From Lelliottia sp. JS-SCA-14 (GTDB taxonomy: Bacteria > Pseudomonadota > Gammaproteobacteria > Enterobacterales > Enterobacteriaceae): 64,000 bases of DNA. This document shows positions 1-9,589 of the stretch, in pieces. Position 1 is the stretch's first letter, and the number at the start of each line of letters is the position of its first letter. The notes beneath the pieces are model-generated. The model had not been told where the DNA came from. It saw only the letters and a list, made by a program, of their open reading frames with translations, and did not search any database. The translations under genes and the position numbers were made by a program. Where the stretch lies: positions 1,922,001 through 1,986,000 of the forward strand of contig NZ_CP141606.1 in assembly GCF_035593345.1 (NCBI RefSeq), written 5' to 3'.

Positions 1-232
<232 letters not shown>

Positions 233-251
233 TTAAAGGCGGCGTATTCTA

Positions 252-725
252 TCACGCGCCCCCCGCATTGGCACCCTCTGTAAACGGCCAGTTAAATTCT
301 GCGATCACCTCAAGCGGCAGGCGGCTGCCAGACTGATAGCAACGAATGCTTTCGGCAACCAGCGGTGAGCGCAGGTTTGGCGCGTTCAGGATCTCCTCAG
401 GCGTGACCCACAGGCAGCGGTCGATATCATCGTCGTGCGGCTCAGTGGCGCACATTTCGTTAAGTTCGACGACGAATAAAAAGCGCAGAAACGGCGTGCG
501 ATCCGGGGCGATCCACTGATGCAGACGCACAAAGTGCTGCGGCTCGGCGTGGATGCCGGTCTCTTCCCACAGCTCACGACGCGCGGCCTGGACCAGCGTT
601 TCGTCGGCTTCAAGATGGCCAGCGGGCTGGTTCCATAGGGCTTTGCCGTTGATGGTCTCTTCAACGACGAGGAATTTGCCTTCGGCGTGCACCAGGGTGG
701 CGACGGTAACGTGTGGTTTAAACAT
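252..725 (-). CDS. nudJ: Nudix phosphatase NudJ
   Basis: Nudix hydrolase whose E. coli homologue removes phosphates from hydroxymethylpyrimidine diphosphate and nucleoside di/triphosphates. The 157-residue protein carries a complete Nudix box at about residues 37-59: GHLEADE, then RELWEETGI, matching G-x5-E-x7-RE-U-x-EE-x-G-U. Length and sequence fit NudJ rather than the shorter NudG also in this window (55763-56179). It starts 9 bp after the stop of rluE and ends 40 bp before mnmA, so the three are probably co-transcribed leftward. Confidence 0.95.
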   Translation of the reverse strand: MFKPHVTVATLVHAEGKFLVVEETINGKALWNQPAGHLEADETLVQAARRELWEETGIHAEPQHFVRLHQWIAPDRTPFLRFLFVVELNEMCATEPHDDDIDRCLWVTPEEILNAPNLRSPLVAESIRCYQSGSRLPLEVIAEFNWPFTEGANAGGA

Positions 726-734
726 CTGTTCTCC

Positions 735-1367
735 TTAGATTGAGTCGATCGGGATCTCTCGCCATTCACCGGACGCCAGAGTGTCGAGCGTCAATGTGCC
801 CATCGCATAGCGTATCAGGCGCAGCGTGGGAAACCCGACATGCGCCGTCATGCGTCGCACCTGGCGGTTCCGCCCTTCGTATAAGGTGATTTTCAGCCAG
901 CTGGTGGGGATGGTTTTGCGTTCGCGAACCGGCGGATTGCGCGGCCATAACCACGCTGGCTCTTCGACGAGCTCGATGCCCGCGGGCAGGGTGGGACCGT
1001 CGTTAAGTGTCACGCCATTGCGCAGGGCATCCATCGCCTCTGCCGTCGGTTCGCCTTCCACCTGCACGTAGTAAATCTTGCCGGTGCGCTTGCCTGGCTG
1101 GGTCAGTCGCGCCTGTAGCTGACCGTAGTTAGTCAGCACCAGCAGCCCTTCGCTGTCGCGATCCAGGCGGCCAGCGGCATAAATTCCTTGTAACGGGATG
1201 TAATCTTTCAGGGTGCTGCGTCCCGCCTCGTCCGTGAACTGCGGCAGCACATCATAAGGTTTATTGAAGATAACCAGCCGCTTCGGTCCAGTGTCAGGCT
1301 TTTTTTTGGCGCTGCGTCGCGTGCTGAATCGTTCAACTTGGTGATTTCTAAAAGAAGTTTTGTTCAT
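735..1367 (-). CDS. rluE: 23S rRNA pseudouridine synthase RluE
   Basis: Makes pseudouridine 2457 in 23S rRNA. It is an RsuA-type synthase without an obvious S4 domain; the catalytic loop [15 protein letters not shown] holds the Asp nucleophile, followed by [15 protein letters not shown] and the [19 protein letters not shown] motif near the C-terminus. I start at the ATG at 1367 (210 residues), which gives the usual short basic N-terminus; an in-frame ATG at 1397 would add ten residues and cannot be excluded because neither has a strong ribosome-binding site. It is divergent from icd and heads the rluE-nudJ-mnmA group. Confidence 0.93.
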   Translation of the reverse strand: MNKTSFRNHQVERFSTRRSAKKKPDTGPKRLVIFNKPYDVLPQFTDEAGRSTLKDYIPLQGIYAAGRLDRDSEGLLVLTNYGQLQARLTQPGKRTGKIYYVQVEGEPTAEAMDALRNGVTLNDGPTLPAGIELVEEPAWLWPRNPPVRERKTIPTSWLKITLYEGRNRQVRRMTAHVGFPTLRLIRYAMGTLTLDTLASGEWREIPIDSI

Positions 1368-1505
1368 AGTGTTTTCAGAATGGGTGTATTCGAGCATTAT
1401 AACGGAAATTCATGAGTGATTGGCGCGAGCCTGATATTCGAGTAGTATGAGCTCGCATATTACAACTCATTAACAAAAAACCAGAAGCGCTCGAAGGAGA
1501 GGTTA

Positions 1506-2756
1506 ATGGAAAGCAAAGTAGTCGTTCCGGCGGAAGGTAAGAAGATCACCCTGCAAGATGGCAAACTGAACATCCCTCACAACCCAATCATTCCTTTCAT
1601 TGAAGGTGATGGTATCGGTGTGGATGTGACGCCAGCCATGATCAAAGTGGTGGATGCCGCCGTGCAGAAAGCCTATAAGGGCGAGCGGAAAATTTCCTGG
1701 ATGGAAATCTATACCGGCGAAAAATCTACCCAGCTGTATGGCCAGGATGTCTGGCTGCCAGAAGAAACTCTGGACCTGATTCGTGATTACCGCGTTGCCA
1801 TCAAAGGCCCGCTGACTACCCCGGTCGGTGGCGGTATTCGTTCCCTGAACGTTGCGCTGCGCCAGCAGCTTGACCTGTACGTGTGTCTGCGCCCGGTGCG
1901 TTACTACGCGGGCACGCCAAGCCCGGTTAAACACCCTGAGCTGACCAACATGGTGATCTTCCGTGAAAACTCCGAAGACATCTATGCCGGTATCGAGTGG
2001 AAAGCCGACAGCGCCGAAGCCGAGAAAGTGATCAAGTTCCTGCGCGATGAGATGGGCGTGACGAAGATTCGTTTCCCTGAACATTGCGGCATCGGCATCA
2101 AGCCGTGCTCCGAAGAGGGCACTAAACGCCTGGTACGTGCAGCCATCGAATACGCGATCACCAACGACCGTGATTCCGTGACCCTGGTGCACAAAGGCAA
2201 CATCATGAAATTCACCGAAGGCGCTTTCAAAGACTGGGGTTACCAGTTGGCGCGTGAGGAGTTTGGTGGTGAGCTGATCGACGGCGGCCCATGGGTGAAA
2301 ATCAAGAACCCAAATACCGGCAAAGAGATCGTTGTTAAAGACGTGATCGCCGATGCATTCCTGCAGCAGATCCTGCTGCGTCCGGCGGAATACGACGTGA
2401 TCGCCTGTATGAACCTGAACGGTGACTACATCTCCGACGCCCTGGCAGCCCAGGTTGGTGGTATCGGTATCGCCCCAGGCGCTAACATCGGTGACGAGTG
2501 CGCGCTGTTCGAAGCGACCCACGGTACTGCACCTAAATACGCAGGTCAGGATAAAGTGAACCCAGGTTCTATCATCCTGTCAGCGGAGATGATGCTCCGT
2601 CATATGGAATGGTTCGAAGCCGCAGACCTGATCGTTAAAGGTATGGAAGGCGCGATCAACGCTAAGACCGTAACCTATGACTTCGAACGTCTGATGGACG
2701 GCGCTAAGCTGCTGAAATGTTCAGAGTTTGGTGACGCGATCATTAAAAACATGTAA
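1506..2756 (+). CDS. icd: NADP-dependent isocitrate dehydrogenase
   Basis: Oxidatively decarboxylates isocitrate to 2-oxoglutarate in the TCA cycle. It is full length at 416 residues. The substrate loop [13 protein letters not shown] places Ser113, the residue phosphorylated by AceK at the glyoxylate branch point. The metal/substrate segment and the [18 protein letters not shown] motif are intact, and the C-terminus ends [10 protein letters not shown] strong Shine-Dalgarno (AAGGAGAGG) lies just before the ATG. In E. coli the 3' end of icd is a phage attachment site; here it is followed directly by an undisturbed terminator, so that site is empty. Confidence 0.98.
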   Translation: MESKVVVPAEGKKITLQDGKLNIPHNPIIPFIEGDGIGVDVTPAMIKVVDAAVQKAYKGERKISWMEIYTGEKSTQLYGQDVWLPEETLDLIRDYRVAIKGPLTTPVGGGIRSLNVALRQQLDLYVCLRPVRYYAGTPSPVKHPELTNMVIFRENSEDIYAGIEWKADSAEAEKVIKFLRDEMGVTKIRFPEHCGIGIKPCSEEGTKRLVRAAIEYAITNDRDSVTLVHKGNIMKFTEGAFKDWGYQLAREEFGGELIDGGPWVKIKNPNTGKEIVVKDVIADAFLQQILLRPAEYDVIACMNLNGDYISDALAAQVGGIGIAPGANIGDECALFEATHGTAPKYAGQDKVNPGSIILSAEMMLRHMEWFEAADLIVKGMEGAINAKTVTYDFERLMDGAKLLKCSEFGDAIIKNM

Positions 2757-2776
2757 TCCATTTTCTGGATTAAATG

Positions 2777-2808
2777 AAAACGGGAGCCGATGGGCTCCCG
2801 TTTTTTTA
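2777..2808 (+). terminator. Rho-independent terminator of icd
   Basis: An 8-bp perfect stem CGGGAGCC / GGCTCCCG (2781-2788 and 2793-2800) with a 4-nt loop is followed by seven T. It begins about 25 bp after the icd stop. Confidence 0.92.
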
Positions 2809-2845
2809 TGTCTGTTTAGGTGTGACTTTGCCTCGTAAGAGTCGC

Positions 2846-3520
2846 TTACAGGTACTTCACAGAGATGGTCGCCTGGCCGTCCAGAGGGGTGTCATCGGTA
2901 ATCGCCAGAGTGGCAGTATCCTGGATTGATGCGCCAACAGTCAAAACATCACTGGCTGTGGTGATTGCAACGGGATTACCCTGAGTATCAGCGAAGGTGA
3001 TCAGTCGGCTACCGTCTGGGTGGTTATAGACGTCACCAGCCTCTGGGGCCCAGTTGGCACCATTATCAACAGAATCTGCCAGATGCCCAGGGGCTGAATC
3101 AACTGTGGCTTGATCGTAAATGGCAACGAGACCATATGAGCCTAATTTGACATGATCTGCTGTTTCGCCCAGACCAAACTCATTGGCTGCGGTTGTAACA
3201 GCACTGCCTACTTTCGGAGCTGTATCGACAACACTTGAAGATTTATCATCCATTGTCGTCCAGGCTACTTTAGTTGGACTTGTGCAGCTCAGAGTCAGGG
3301 TAATATTCTTATCACCCAACTGGTTTACGGCAGTATCACTCAGAGAAGCGATCGGCAGTGTTCCATAATCCACTACGCCACCGGATGAAAGAGAAGGCGT
3401 ACAGGAACCCATAATTAACTTACCTTGTACTTTCAGGTCGGCAGTATCAGCTGCGAATGCTGAATTAGCGGTAGAGATAACGAGTGCAGCGGCTGCACAG
3501 AATTTAAAAATATTTTTCAT
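2846..3520 (-). CDS. DUF1120-type fimbrial subunit (probable major subunit)
   Basis: Secreted protein of 224 residues with a signal peptide (MKNIFKFCAAAALVISTANSAFA). The mature part starts ADTADLKVQGKLIMGSCTPSL and ends with ATISVKYL; the alternating hydrophobic C-terminus is the donor-strand / subunit pattern. The family (DUF1120, typified by GltF) is found with chaperone-usher genes. It shares the same opening with the divergent gene at 8534-9196, so the two are paralogues. It is the last gene of the leftward cluster but sits alone behind 330 bp of AT-rich DNA, so it probably has its own promoter, as expected for an abundant subunit. Exact role is inferred from context. Confidence 0.8.
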   Translation of the reverse strand: MKNIFKFCAAAALVISTANSAFAADTADLKVQGKLIMGSCTPSLSSGGVVDYGTLPIASLSDTAVNQLGDKNITLTLSCTSPTKVAWTTMDDKSSSVVDTAPKVGSAVTTAANEFGLGETADHVKLGSYGLVAIYDQATVDSAPGHLADSVDNGANWAPEAGDVYNHPDGSRLITFADTQGNPVAITTASDVLTVGASIQDTATLAITDDTPLDGQATISVKYL

Positions 3521-3849
3521 GGAATAATGACTCTTCAGTTGGATGATTTAAATAAGACACTGTTGTCTTGTTGGACATATTATCTGTGTTTCCTCTCAAT
3601 GCATCAATTCAATAAGCACGCAGTTATGGATTCAATGTTGAGTGTAAAATTGGACTTGAATTTATATTTATAGAAATCAGCATTTTTAATGAGGTGTGGA
3701 AATAAATGCAATTTTTTAATCTAGATAGAATTAAGAGCAACGACGCGTGGTAATGTAAAGGGGGAGGGATCAACAGAATCTAAAAAGACTACGGATTGCC
3801 TGAACAATCGATACTGGCAATCCGCAAAGTAGATGAGTTATAAGGCTGA
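3521..3849. other. AT-rich gap between subunit gene and regulator
   Basis: No gene is visible in this 329-bp stretch. It is the presumed promoter and leader region of the leftward subunit gene ending at 2846. It is markedly AT-rich compared with the surrounding backbone, as is common upstream of H-NS-silenced fimbrial genes. I see no invertible repeat pair that would suggest phase variation. Confidence 0.5.
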
Positions 3850-4449
3850 TTACTCGAGGTTCTTCACATCCATCAGCAAGCCCTTGCTGAGCAATATCTT
3901 ACCTTCGGCCTTAAACTGGGCCAGCATCTTCATCACTGTGCTGCGCGATAGCCCGCTTTTATCGACAATATAATCAGCTGCTGTACGACGTAAACGAATA
4001 ATTTCAGGTTCTGCCTGCAGCTGATACAGACAGTTAATCACCAGGGCATAGCTGGATACCCCAGCCATATTGTTAACATACTTCAGCATGTTAGCGATGG
4101 TTGTCATATGGTTGACGGAGACACCTTGCCACAGGTTTTTATCATTGATGATTTTCTCTGCCTCTACGAATGGTAGAAATTCATAACGAATGTCAGTGCA
4201 GGCACGAAAATAGAGATATGTGGTATCGAAGTAGAGGTTGATGCCGAAAATTCGCGGGGCGCTAAAGTTAACTAACAGACGGTCATCACTTGGACGACAG
4301 CCTGAAATTACACCCTCATGGAATATAAGTATATTTCTTTCCGTGAAACCATCCATTGTGACAATTTGGTTTTTACGTTTAGAAAATATATTTTCTTGTT
4401 GTGATAAGTTGTCAATTAAGAGCTGAATATGTTCCTTGGGATTTAACAT
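3850..4449 (-). CDS. IprA/YaiV-like winged-helix regulator of the fimbrial locus
   Basis: A 199-residue CRP-like protein: an N-terminal sensor-type beta domain (about 1-130) and a C-terminal helix-turn-helix (RRTAADYIVDKSGLSRSTVMKMLAQFKAEGKI, about 152-183). It resembles the IprA/YaiV family, which has lost recognisable cAMP-binding residues. I chose the ATG at 4449, preceded by GGAA at good spacing, over an in-frame GTG at 4461. It lies inside the fimbrial cluster, between the minor and the probable major subunit genes, so it most likely regulates it; that role is inference. Confidence 0.75.
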   Translation of the reverse strand: MLNPKEHIQLLIDNLSQQENIFSKRKNQIVTMDGFTERNILIFHEGVISGCRPSDDRLLVNFSAPRIFGINLYFDTTYLYFRACTDIRYEFLPFVEAEKIINDKNLWQGVSVNHMTTIANMLKYVNNMAGVSSYALVINCLYQLQAEPEIIRLRRTAADYIVDKSGLSRSTVMKMLAQFKAEGKILLSKGLLMDVKNLE

Positions 4450-4552
4450 GATTTTTTCCACTCGTCACTGTTGCCGTTAATGGTAGCCTATATTCAGAAG
4501 GAGGTGTGACTTGATAGCCACATAGATACGACCTGATGCATATGCAGTTTTA

Positions 4553-5107
4553 TTACTGGCCCTCAAGCTGAACCGTCAGGTTGGTCATCAAGTTCGTTTC
4601 ATCCTGGACGGAATGTATCCCCTGCTTAAGCGCGGGTCGAATATGCAAAAGTATAGAGAATTGCTGACCGGCAGGCACTTCACCGTTACGAACAGGAAGC
4701 AGGCCGTCGTTATTCAGCACCAGCACCTTTTTCCGATTTCTCTCTTGCTTAGGGACAAAGGAGCCATGGGACAGAGTCTTACCGAGATCAACGGGTTTAC
4801 CGTCCAGCACCGCCTGTTGAGCAGAGATCAGAATATCTCCGTTGTCTCCAAAGCGAAACCGTCGCTCACCAGAATCATCGCTAATGAACAGCGCCATCGC
4901 TTGCGGTTCACTGCAAATAGCATTCACTCTGACCTCACGATCATCCAGCGTATAGACACCGCCGCGATGGCTGGTAATGTCGTTGTTGCTGAGCTTGCCG
5001 TAATCAACAGTCGTATCAGAAACGGTGACGTCGCATTCGGCGCGGGCAGCATTTGCGCAGAGTAATCCCGCCAGTAGCGTGAATTTAATGATGGATTGGA
5101 TTTTCAT
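4553..5107 (-). CDS. DUF1120/GltF-like minor fimbrial protein
   Basis: Secreted protein of 184 residues with signal peptide (MKIQSIIKFTLLAGLLCANAARA) and mature start ECDVTVSDTTVDYGKL. The paired early cysteines, FRFGDNGDI segment and C-terminal TNLTVQLEGQ strand fit a pilin-fold protein of the GltF/DUF1120 group. The ATG at 5107 overlaps the usher stop by four bases (ATGA) and has GGGG 7 bp upstream; the ATG at 5113 would sit on that ribosome site, so 5107 is preferred. Translational coupling to the usher suggests a tip or minor subunit. Confidence 0.75.
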   Translation of the reverse strand: MKIQSIIKFTLLAGLLCANAARAECDVTVSDTTVDYGKLSNNDITSHRGGVYTLDDREVRVNAICSEPQAMALFISDDSGERRFRFGDNGDILISAQQAVLDGKPVDLGKTLSHGSFVPKQERNRKKVLVLNNDGLLPVRNGEVPAGQQFSILLHIRPALKQGIHSVQDETNLMTNLTVQLEGQ

Positions 5108-7548
5108 TTGCATACCCCGTTGATATTTTCATAAGTCTGATTTTCGCCACCTTTTGCCAGGGCGTAACTGATCTGGCATACGTTCACACCATCTTCGTTC
5201 GTGAGATAAAGCGCCGGTTTGGCAGAAACGTCTTCCATAAACAGAAGGCCATCGTCCACTGCCGTGGCAGCGTAGTTACCGTCACCATCAACCACGGTAC
5301 TGCCTTTTTTCAGGGTCTTACCATTTGCCATTTGCACGCGGATCATGGCCCGGTGGACATGCAGCGTATTGAACGCTACGTGCCCGACGGCTCCGCGACC
5401 TGCTGCCAGTTCACTGAAACCGTTCTCGACGTCCACATCCTGCGGAAGACTATTACTGTCCAGTTCGACTCGAACTTTGTGGTACGGATTAACGGAAGGT
5501 ACGATGGCCTTGCCCCAATGATCGGTCCAGACATCACCCGCTGGGGTGTTGATTCGCGTTCCGGCCAAATCTTTACCCGCATCGATGATGGCGAATGTGT
5601 CCTTAACCGGCCAGGGTGAGAAGGTTACGCCGCTATCATGCGCAACCACGCCACCAGAAAGTGCCACACCATAGTTACGACCATCTTGACCATCGGTTCC
5701 GGCGCTAACGCCCAGTCGGGTGTAGTGCAGATTACTGTTGATCGAGCCACTGAAGCTGTTTTCCCGATCGGCCAGATCGCGCTCGGCCGCCAGGGAATAA
5801 CTGGTGCTCTGACTGATATCCCCGCTGGTCTGCAGTCCGGTATTGGTCTCATGATGCATGGTGTGCGAGTAGGCGCTGACGTGTTGACCGCCAAGGGGCA
5901 TGCTGATATTCACAAACACCGTGTCCCCGTTGTCTTCGCTCTCGTTGCGACCATCGTCCTGATCATCGTTTTTCTGATTCACAGAGCGCTGCCAGCTGAC
6001 GTTCAGGTTCATGTGGCCAAATGACTTACCCCATGAGGCGTTCACAAATTCGCTGCCTTCGGTTCCTTCTGTACCCTGGTTCTTTGAGTAACGCAGATTA
6101 AAGGAACCCAAATTTGACAGGGAGTAATGCATCCCTGCAGAGTATTGGCCTTCGTACTGCTGAAAATCATCCTCAAGAGAATCTTCCAGTTCGCGATAGC
6201 CTTGGGTATAACGCGTCATGCTGACATCGGTCGTCAGTTGGCCGGACAAGGCGTAGCTGGCTGACAAGGTGCTGCTACGTCCTTTTACGCCATGCTCTTC
6301 ATCCATCGACGCCTTAAAAGTGGCCGATAGCAGCATTTTATTAAAGGGTAAGGTATCCAGCGTGATAGCCGCAGAGTCATAGCCCTGTGCAGTCATCACG
6401 CCGGTACCGATATTCAGCCAGGGTTTGACCCGCCAGCCGTCGGAGAGGGTCGCCAGCATCGGCTGACTCTCCCCGTCGCCGTTGCTGCGATAGCGGCCCA
6501 CGGCGGCAGAAAGGCCTGACGGACTGGTCAGTTGATGACTGTTCACCGCATCAGCAGGGATCACGAAATGGCTTTTACTGCCGTCGGTTTCCGTGACCGT
6601 GACATCGAGTTCGGCATTGCTGCGAATAATCGGAACATCGTTCAGAGTGAACGGACCCACGGGGACCAGAGTGGAATAGACCATCCGGCCTCCCTGGCGG
6701 ACTTCAACACGCGCCTGGGCTGTGCGGGCAATACCAGAAACAGCCACACCGCTGCTGCCTTCCGGGCTCAGTGCTTCTTCCGGCATGATCTGCATACCTG
6801 AAATGGCGGTGCCAGCGAAAATCGTGCCGCCAGTGTTGATTTCACCCGCCTGGAATAATTTCTTACTATCAACAAGCGTATGCTGCAGATAGGCGTAAAG
6901 GTTATCGGTGGTACGCGTGCCGTCATTCTCTGCCAGGGATTGTCTGCTGCGAAACAGCCAGTCATGGACGTTCAAACCCTCTTCCAGCATCAGTTGCTTA
7001 GTCTCGCTGTTGCCGCTGTCAGACCTGTTTTGCGTCGCGAAAGCGGTATAATTGAGAATGCCTGCCGTACCGCCCGTGCTGTAATCTTTGGCCTGATCGC
7101 CTTCGCCTGTTGTATCAATGGCCTCTTGCGGAACGACCAGATCCAGCTCTTCCTGTGCAGGAACGGGAGTAATCACTGTGCCTGGGAAGGTTTTGGTATA
7201 GTCGAAACAGGCATTACTCTTTTCGTCATCGCTGAACTTTGTTACTTCATGCGGCACCACTAACGAAGCTCCCTGCAGAAAAGGGGTGGTGGCACAAAGC
7301 TGGCCATCCTGGCCAAAAGTTGCGGATACCTTTCCTTTTCTCTCGCCATTCACCACCACGGTGACCATTTTTACGCCGGGCGTAAATTTCGGAGTAGAGG
7401 CAAAATAGTGACCCAGTGAAGGATCAAGCCCACGATCTTTGATGATGCTGGTATTAAATTCCAGCGGAGCTTCAGTCGCCGAGGAAAGAACCGGATACAG
7501 GCAGCACAGTACGGCTAACGATAAATAACGACGCGATAACGAAACCAT
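5104..7548 (-). CDS. Outer-membrane fimbrial usher
   Basis: FimD/PapC-family usher of 814 residues that accepts chaperone-subunit complexes and exports them through a 24-strand barrel. Visible parts: signal peptide (1-24), N-terminal periplasmic domain beginning LEFNTSIIKDRGLDPSLGHYF, a long beta-barrel with plug region (about 200-640), and C-terminal domains ending GENQTYENINGVCK. Cysteine pairs occur at both ends. It follows the chaperone gene by 19 bp and is translationally coupled to the next gene. By neighbours it resembles the E. coli yhcD type rather than type-1 FimD. Confidence 0.93.
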   Translation of the reverse strand: MVSLSRRYLSLAVLCCLYPVLSSATEAPLEFNTSIIKDRGLDPSLGHYFASTPKFTPGVKMVTVVVNGERKGKVSATFGQDGQLCATTPFLQGASLVVPHEVTKFSDDEKSNACFDYTKTFPGTVITPVPAQEELDLVVPQEAIDTTGEGDQAKDYSTGGTAGILNYTAFATQNRSDSGNSETKQLMLEEGLNVHDWLFRSRQSLAENDGTRTTDNLYAYLQHTLVDSKKLFQAGEINTGGTIFAGTAISGMQIMPEEALSPEGSSGVAVSGIARTAQARVEVRQGGRMVYSTLVPVGPFTLNDVPIIRSNAELDVTVTETDGSKSHFVIPADAVNSHQLTSPSGLSAAVGRYRSNGDGESQPMLATLSDGWRVKPWLNIGTGVMTAQGYDSAAITLDTLPFNKMLLSATFKASMDEEHGVKGRSSTLSASYALSGQLTTDVSMTRYTQGYRELEDSLEDDFQQYEGQYSAGMHYSLSNLGSFNLRYSKNQGTEGTEGSEFVNASWGKSFGHMNLNVSWQRSVNQKNDDQDDGRNESEDNGDTVFVNISMPLGGQHVSAYSHTMHHETNTGLQTSGDISQSTSYSLAAERDLADRENSFSGSINSNLHYTRLGVSAGTDGQDGRNYGVALSGGVVAHDSGVTFSPWPVKDTFAIIDAGKDLAGTRINTPAGDVWTDHWGKAIVPSVNPYHKVRVELDSNSLPQDVDVENGFSELAAGRGAVGHVAFNTLHVHRAMIRVQMANGKTLKKGSTVVDGDGNYAATAVDDGLLFMEDVSAKPALYLTNEDGVNVCQISYALAKGGENQTYENINGVCK

Positions 7549-7567
7549 CTCAGAATACTCGGTTAGA

Positions 7568-8266
7568 TTATTTATTCAGAGTGGCGGTGTAGCTTGGGAC
7601 ATCAATGCCGTAGCGACTGGCCGGGAAGAATTTTAATTGGCTATCTCCGGCAAGTGATGTTTTTGCCTGAGCAGTCAGCGTCTGACCTGGAAGAATATAA
7701 GTCTGCTTAATTTTCATTTGCGTACCTGAAGGCTGAGCCACCAGATTTTCAGCCATACGCACCACGTAAGGAGAGTCATTTTTGACAGTAACTGTGTTAC
7801 CGGATGCAGACCATTTCAGCAGTGTCCAGGCATCTTTTACGACCGCAAGACTTGCCGGATGAATCAGTACCGGAATATCCTGACGAATATTAATGGACAC
7901 CCGGCTGTGATCGCTTTTTATTTTCGGTGGAATACCTTCAAAGGTCACGCGCTTCAAATGTTCTGTTGTTAATGGGGCATCGGTCGCCAGAATAAAACGC
8001 AGCTGTTGGGTCTGTCCATCTTCGACACGGGTGACGGGCTGGGTGACGGTCAGATGCGTACCTGTATCCCCAGGAATATCGACAATATTGGTATACAGCA
8101 GGGAAGGGTGCGGGTCGGTATTTTTAACATTAATGCTACCGCCTTTATCCTGCTCTTCAATAATAAGCAGCGAGGATTCTGGAACCATACCCGTGGCCAG
8201 TGCGGCGGCGGATTTAATAATAAGTAATAATGTAATGAGTTTTGCTGATTTTTTCAGGTGAACCAT
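7568..8266 (-). CDS. Periplasmic fimbrial chaperone
   Basis: PapD-like chaperone of 232 residues with signal peptide (ends about residue 25). The N-terminal immunoglobulin-like domain carries PESSLLIIEEQDKGGSINV, a G1-type strand region TQQLRFILATDAPL and the RVSINIRQDIPVLIHP segment that ends domain 1. It would fold subunits and deliver them to the usher encoded 19 bp downstream. It is first in the leftward operon and divergent from the paralogous subunit gene at 8534. Confidence 0.9.
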   Translation of the reverse strand: MVHLKKSAKLITLLLIIKSAAALATGMVPESSLLIIEEQDKGGSINVKNTDPHPSLLYTNIVDIPGDTGTHLTVTQPVTRVEDGQTQQLRFILATDAPLTTEHLKRVTFEGIPPKIKSDHSRVSINIRQDIPVLIHPASLAVVKDAWTLLKWSASGNTVTVKNDSPYVVRMAENLVAQPSGTQMKIKQTYILPGQTLTAQAKTSLAGDSQLKFFPASRYGIDVPSYTATLNK

Positions 8267-8533
8267 ATTATCTCCAGTCGGTAATTAAATTATATTAAAA
8301 GGCGGAGGTTGATGACGAACATCGCTATCCGATGCCGTGCATTCTAATTAGGTGCACTGTTAAAATCAGCTCGAAAATAAACCAAAAACAAAGTCAATTT
8401 GGAGTCCGATTTTGCGATTTATTTATTTGCAAAATAGAAAAACAGCCGTATATCATTAACTTCTGAACAGATTCACTAAGGGTATTCATAATATGGATGC
8501 TGTATTTACCCGTGCTCAAAATGGGAACTGGCA

Positions 8534-9196
8534 ATGATAAAATCATTAATGCGTGCAACAGCGGTTGTCCCGCTGCTGCTTTCACCTGATGTCATGGCCG
8601 CAGATACCGCGATTATCAAAGTCCAGGCCATGCTGGTAATGGGCTCCTGTACACCTTCGCTGGATAACGGTGGTCTGCTGGATTTTGGCGGATTTCCCGT
8701 GGATCACCTCTACGAAGACACCCCGAGCGGGCTGGATACGCGCAATATCAGCCTCCACATTACCTGTTCTGAACCTGTCGCGTTAGCCTTCACCTTTCAG
8801 GATGACCGCAGCGATACCCTGGACGGCGGCAGCGCGGATATTGCCACTTACGGATTTGGCATCGGCAAAGCAGCAGGGGGCGTGAATATCGGCCACTATT
8901 ACCTCTACCTGGTCGGCCCCGACACGCCAGTGGTCAATAATGCCCCGGCCCGCACGATCTTCTCTGACAATAACGGCGCTGACTGGAATTTGGCCTCCAG
9001 CTCAACCCGCGCCTCAAACAGCGGCAGCAATCTGGCGGCCTTTTCCGATACTCAGGATTTCACCCATCCGCTGGCCGTTGAAACCGCCGAAGTGGAACTG
9101 TCAGTCCATCCCATCGTGCAAAGCCGCAAAACCCTGGCGCTGACGGACGACCAGCCGTATGAAGGGCTTGCGACGATAAGCCTGGTCTATCTCTAA
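8534..9196 (+). CDS. DUF1120-type fimbrial subunit, divergent paralogue
   Basis: Secreted protein of 220 residues with a signal peptide ending VMA-AD. The mature start ADTAIIKVQAMLVMGSCTPSLDNGGLLDFG parallels the product of 2846-3520 (ADTADLKVQGKLIMGSCTPSL), and both end with a similar ATIS-VYL strand. It is transcribed away from the chaperone gene. It may be an alternative shaft subunit or adhesin; nothing in the sequence decides. Its base composition is closer to the GC-rich backbone than that of the AT-rich leftward subunit region. Confidence 0.78.
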   Translation: MIKSLMRATAVVPLLLSPDVMAADTAIIKVQAMLVMGSCTPSLDNGGLLDFGGFPVDHLYEDTPSGLDTRNISLHITCSEPVALAFTFQDDRSDTLDGGSADIATYGFGIGKAAGGVNIGHYYLYLVGPDTPVVNNAPARTIFSDNNGADWNLASSSTRASNSGSNLAAFSDTQDFTHPLAVETAEVELSVHPIVQSRKTLALTDDQPYEGLATISLVYL

Positions 9197-9293
9197 GCCC
9201 TGTAAAAAGGTGTTGCATTTTACCGGTCAAAAACCCTGGCGATTAACTTTCTTGTAGCTACGCTTAAACAGGTAACCTATAGCGGGAGGGGTT

Positions 9294-9506
9294 ATGTTGA
9301 CTCATTCTGAAGCCAAACGGTGGGCATCGGTAATGCTGAAATCGGCGTTATGCGATGGGATGCAAACGGAGGAGATTTCTCGTCAGGTACACCTGGTCTG
9401 CGATCATCACGGGCGGGAGTGTCTGGAGGAGTTGATAGAAGAGATCTTAATTGAAGCAGGACGAATAGGGCCTAAGCACAGCAATGGTGAAATTCACCAT
9501 CACTGA
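9294..9506 (+). CDS. Small uncharacterised protein (70 aa)
   Basis: I do not recognise this protein. It has no signal peptide or membrane segment, is acidic in the middle (RECLEELIEEILIEAG) and ends with HSNGEIHHH. Two Cys and several His (CDHHGRECL) could bind metal, but no known motif is evident. The start ATG at 9294 is preceded by GGGAGGGG, a strong ribosome site, which supports it as a real gene. It lies between the fimbrial cluster and the chemoreceptor gene. Confidence 0.6.
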   Translation: MLTHSEAKRWASVMLKSALCDGMQTEEISRQVHLVCDHHGRECLEELIEEILIEAGRIGPKHSNGEIHHH

Positions 9507-9558
9507 GCGTCAATATTCTGCTAACCGTTTTCATCCATCACGATGTTCTCACGCGGAT

Positions 9559-9580
9559 CCGGGAGCAACTTTGCTCCCGG
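9559..9580. terminator. Hairpin downstream of the chemoreceptor gene
   Basis: Strong inverted repeat CCGGGAGCAA / TTGCTCCCGG (9559-9580), 9 bp beyond the stop of the leftward chemoreceptor gene. There is no T tract on either side, so it may be a transcript-stabilising hairpin instead of an intrinsic terminator. Confidence 0.5.
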
Positions 9581-9589
9581 ACAGCCGGT

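Noticed and set aside
1503..2522. Long open frame (339 codons) on the strand opposite icd
   Set aside because: It is a shadow of icd caused by strong codon bias; its translation has no family features and no ribosome site, and icd is certain.
2700..2760. Remnant of an icd-integrated phage
   Set aside because: icd ends normally and its terminator follows at once, with no duplicated 3' end.
3521..3849. Phase-variation invertible element upstream of the fimbrial subunit
   Set aside because: I found no flanking inverted repeats and no recombinase gene in the fimbrial cluster.
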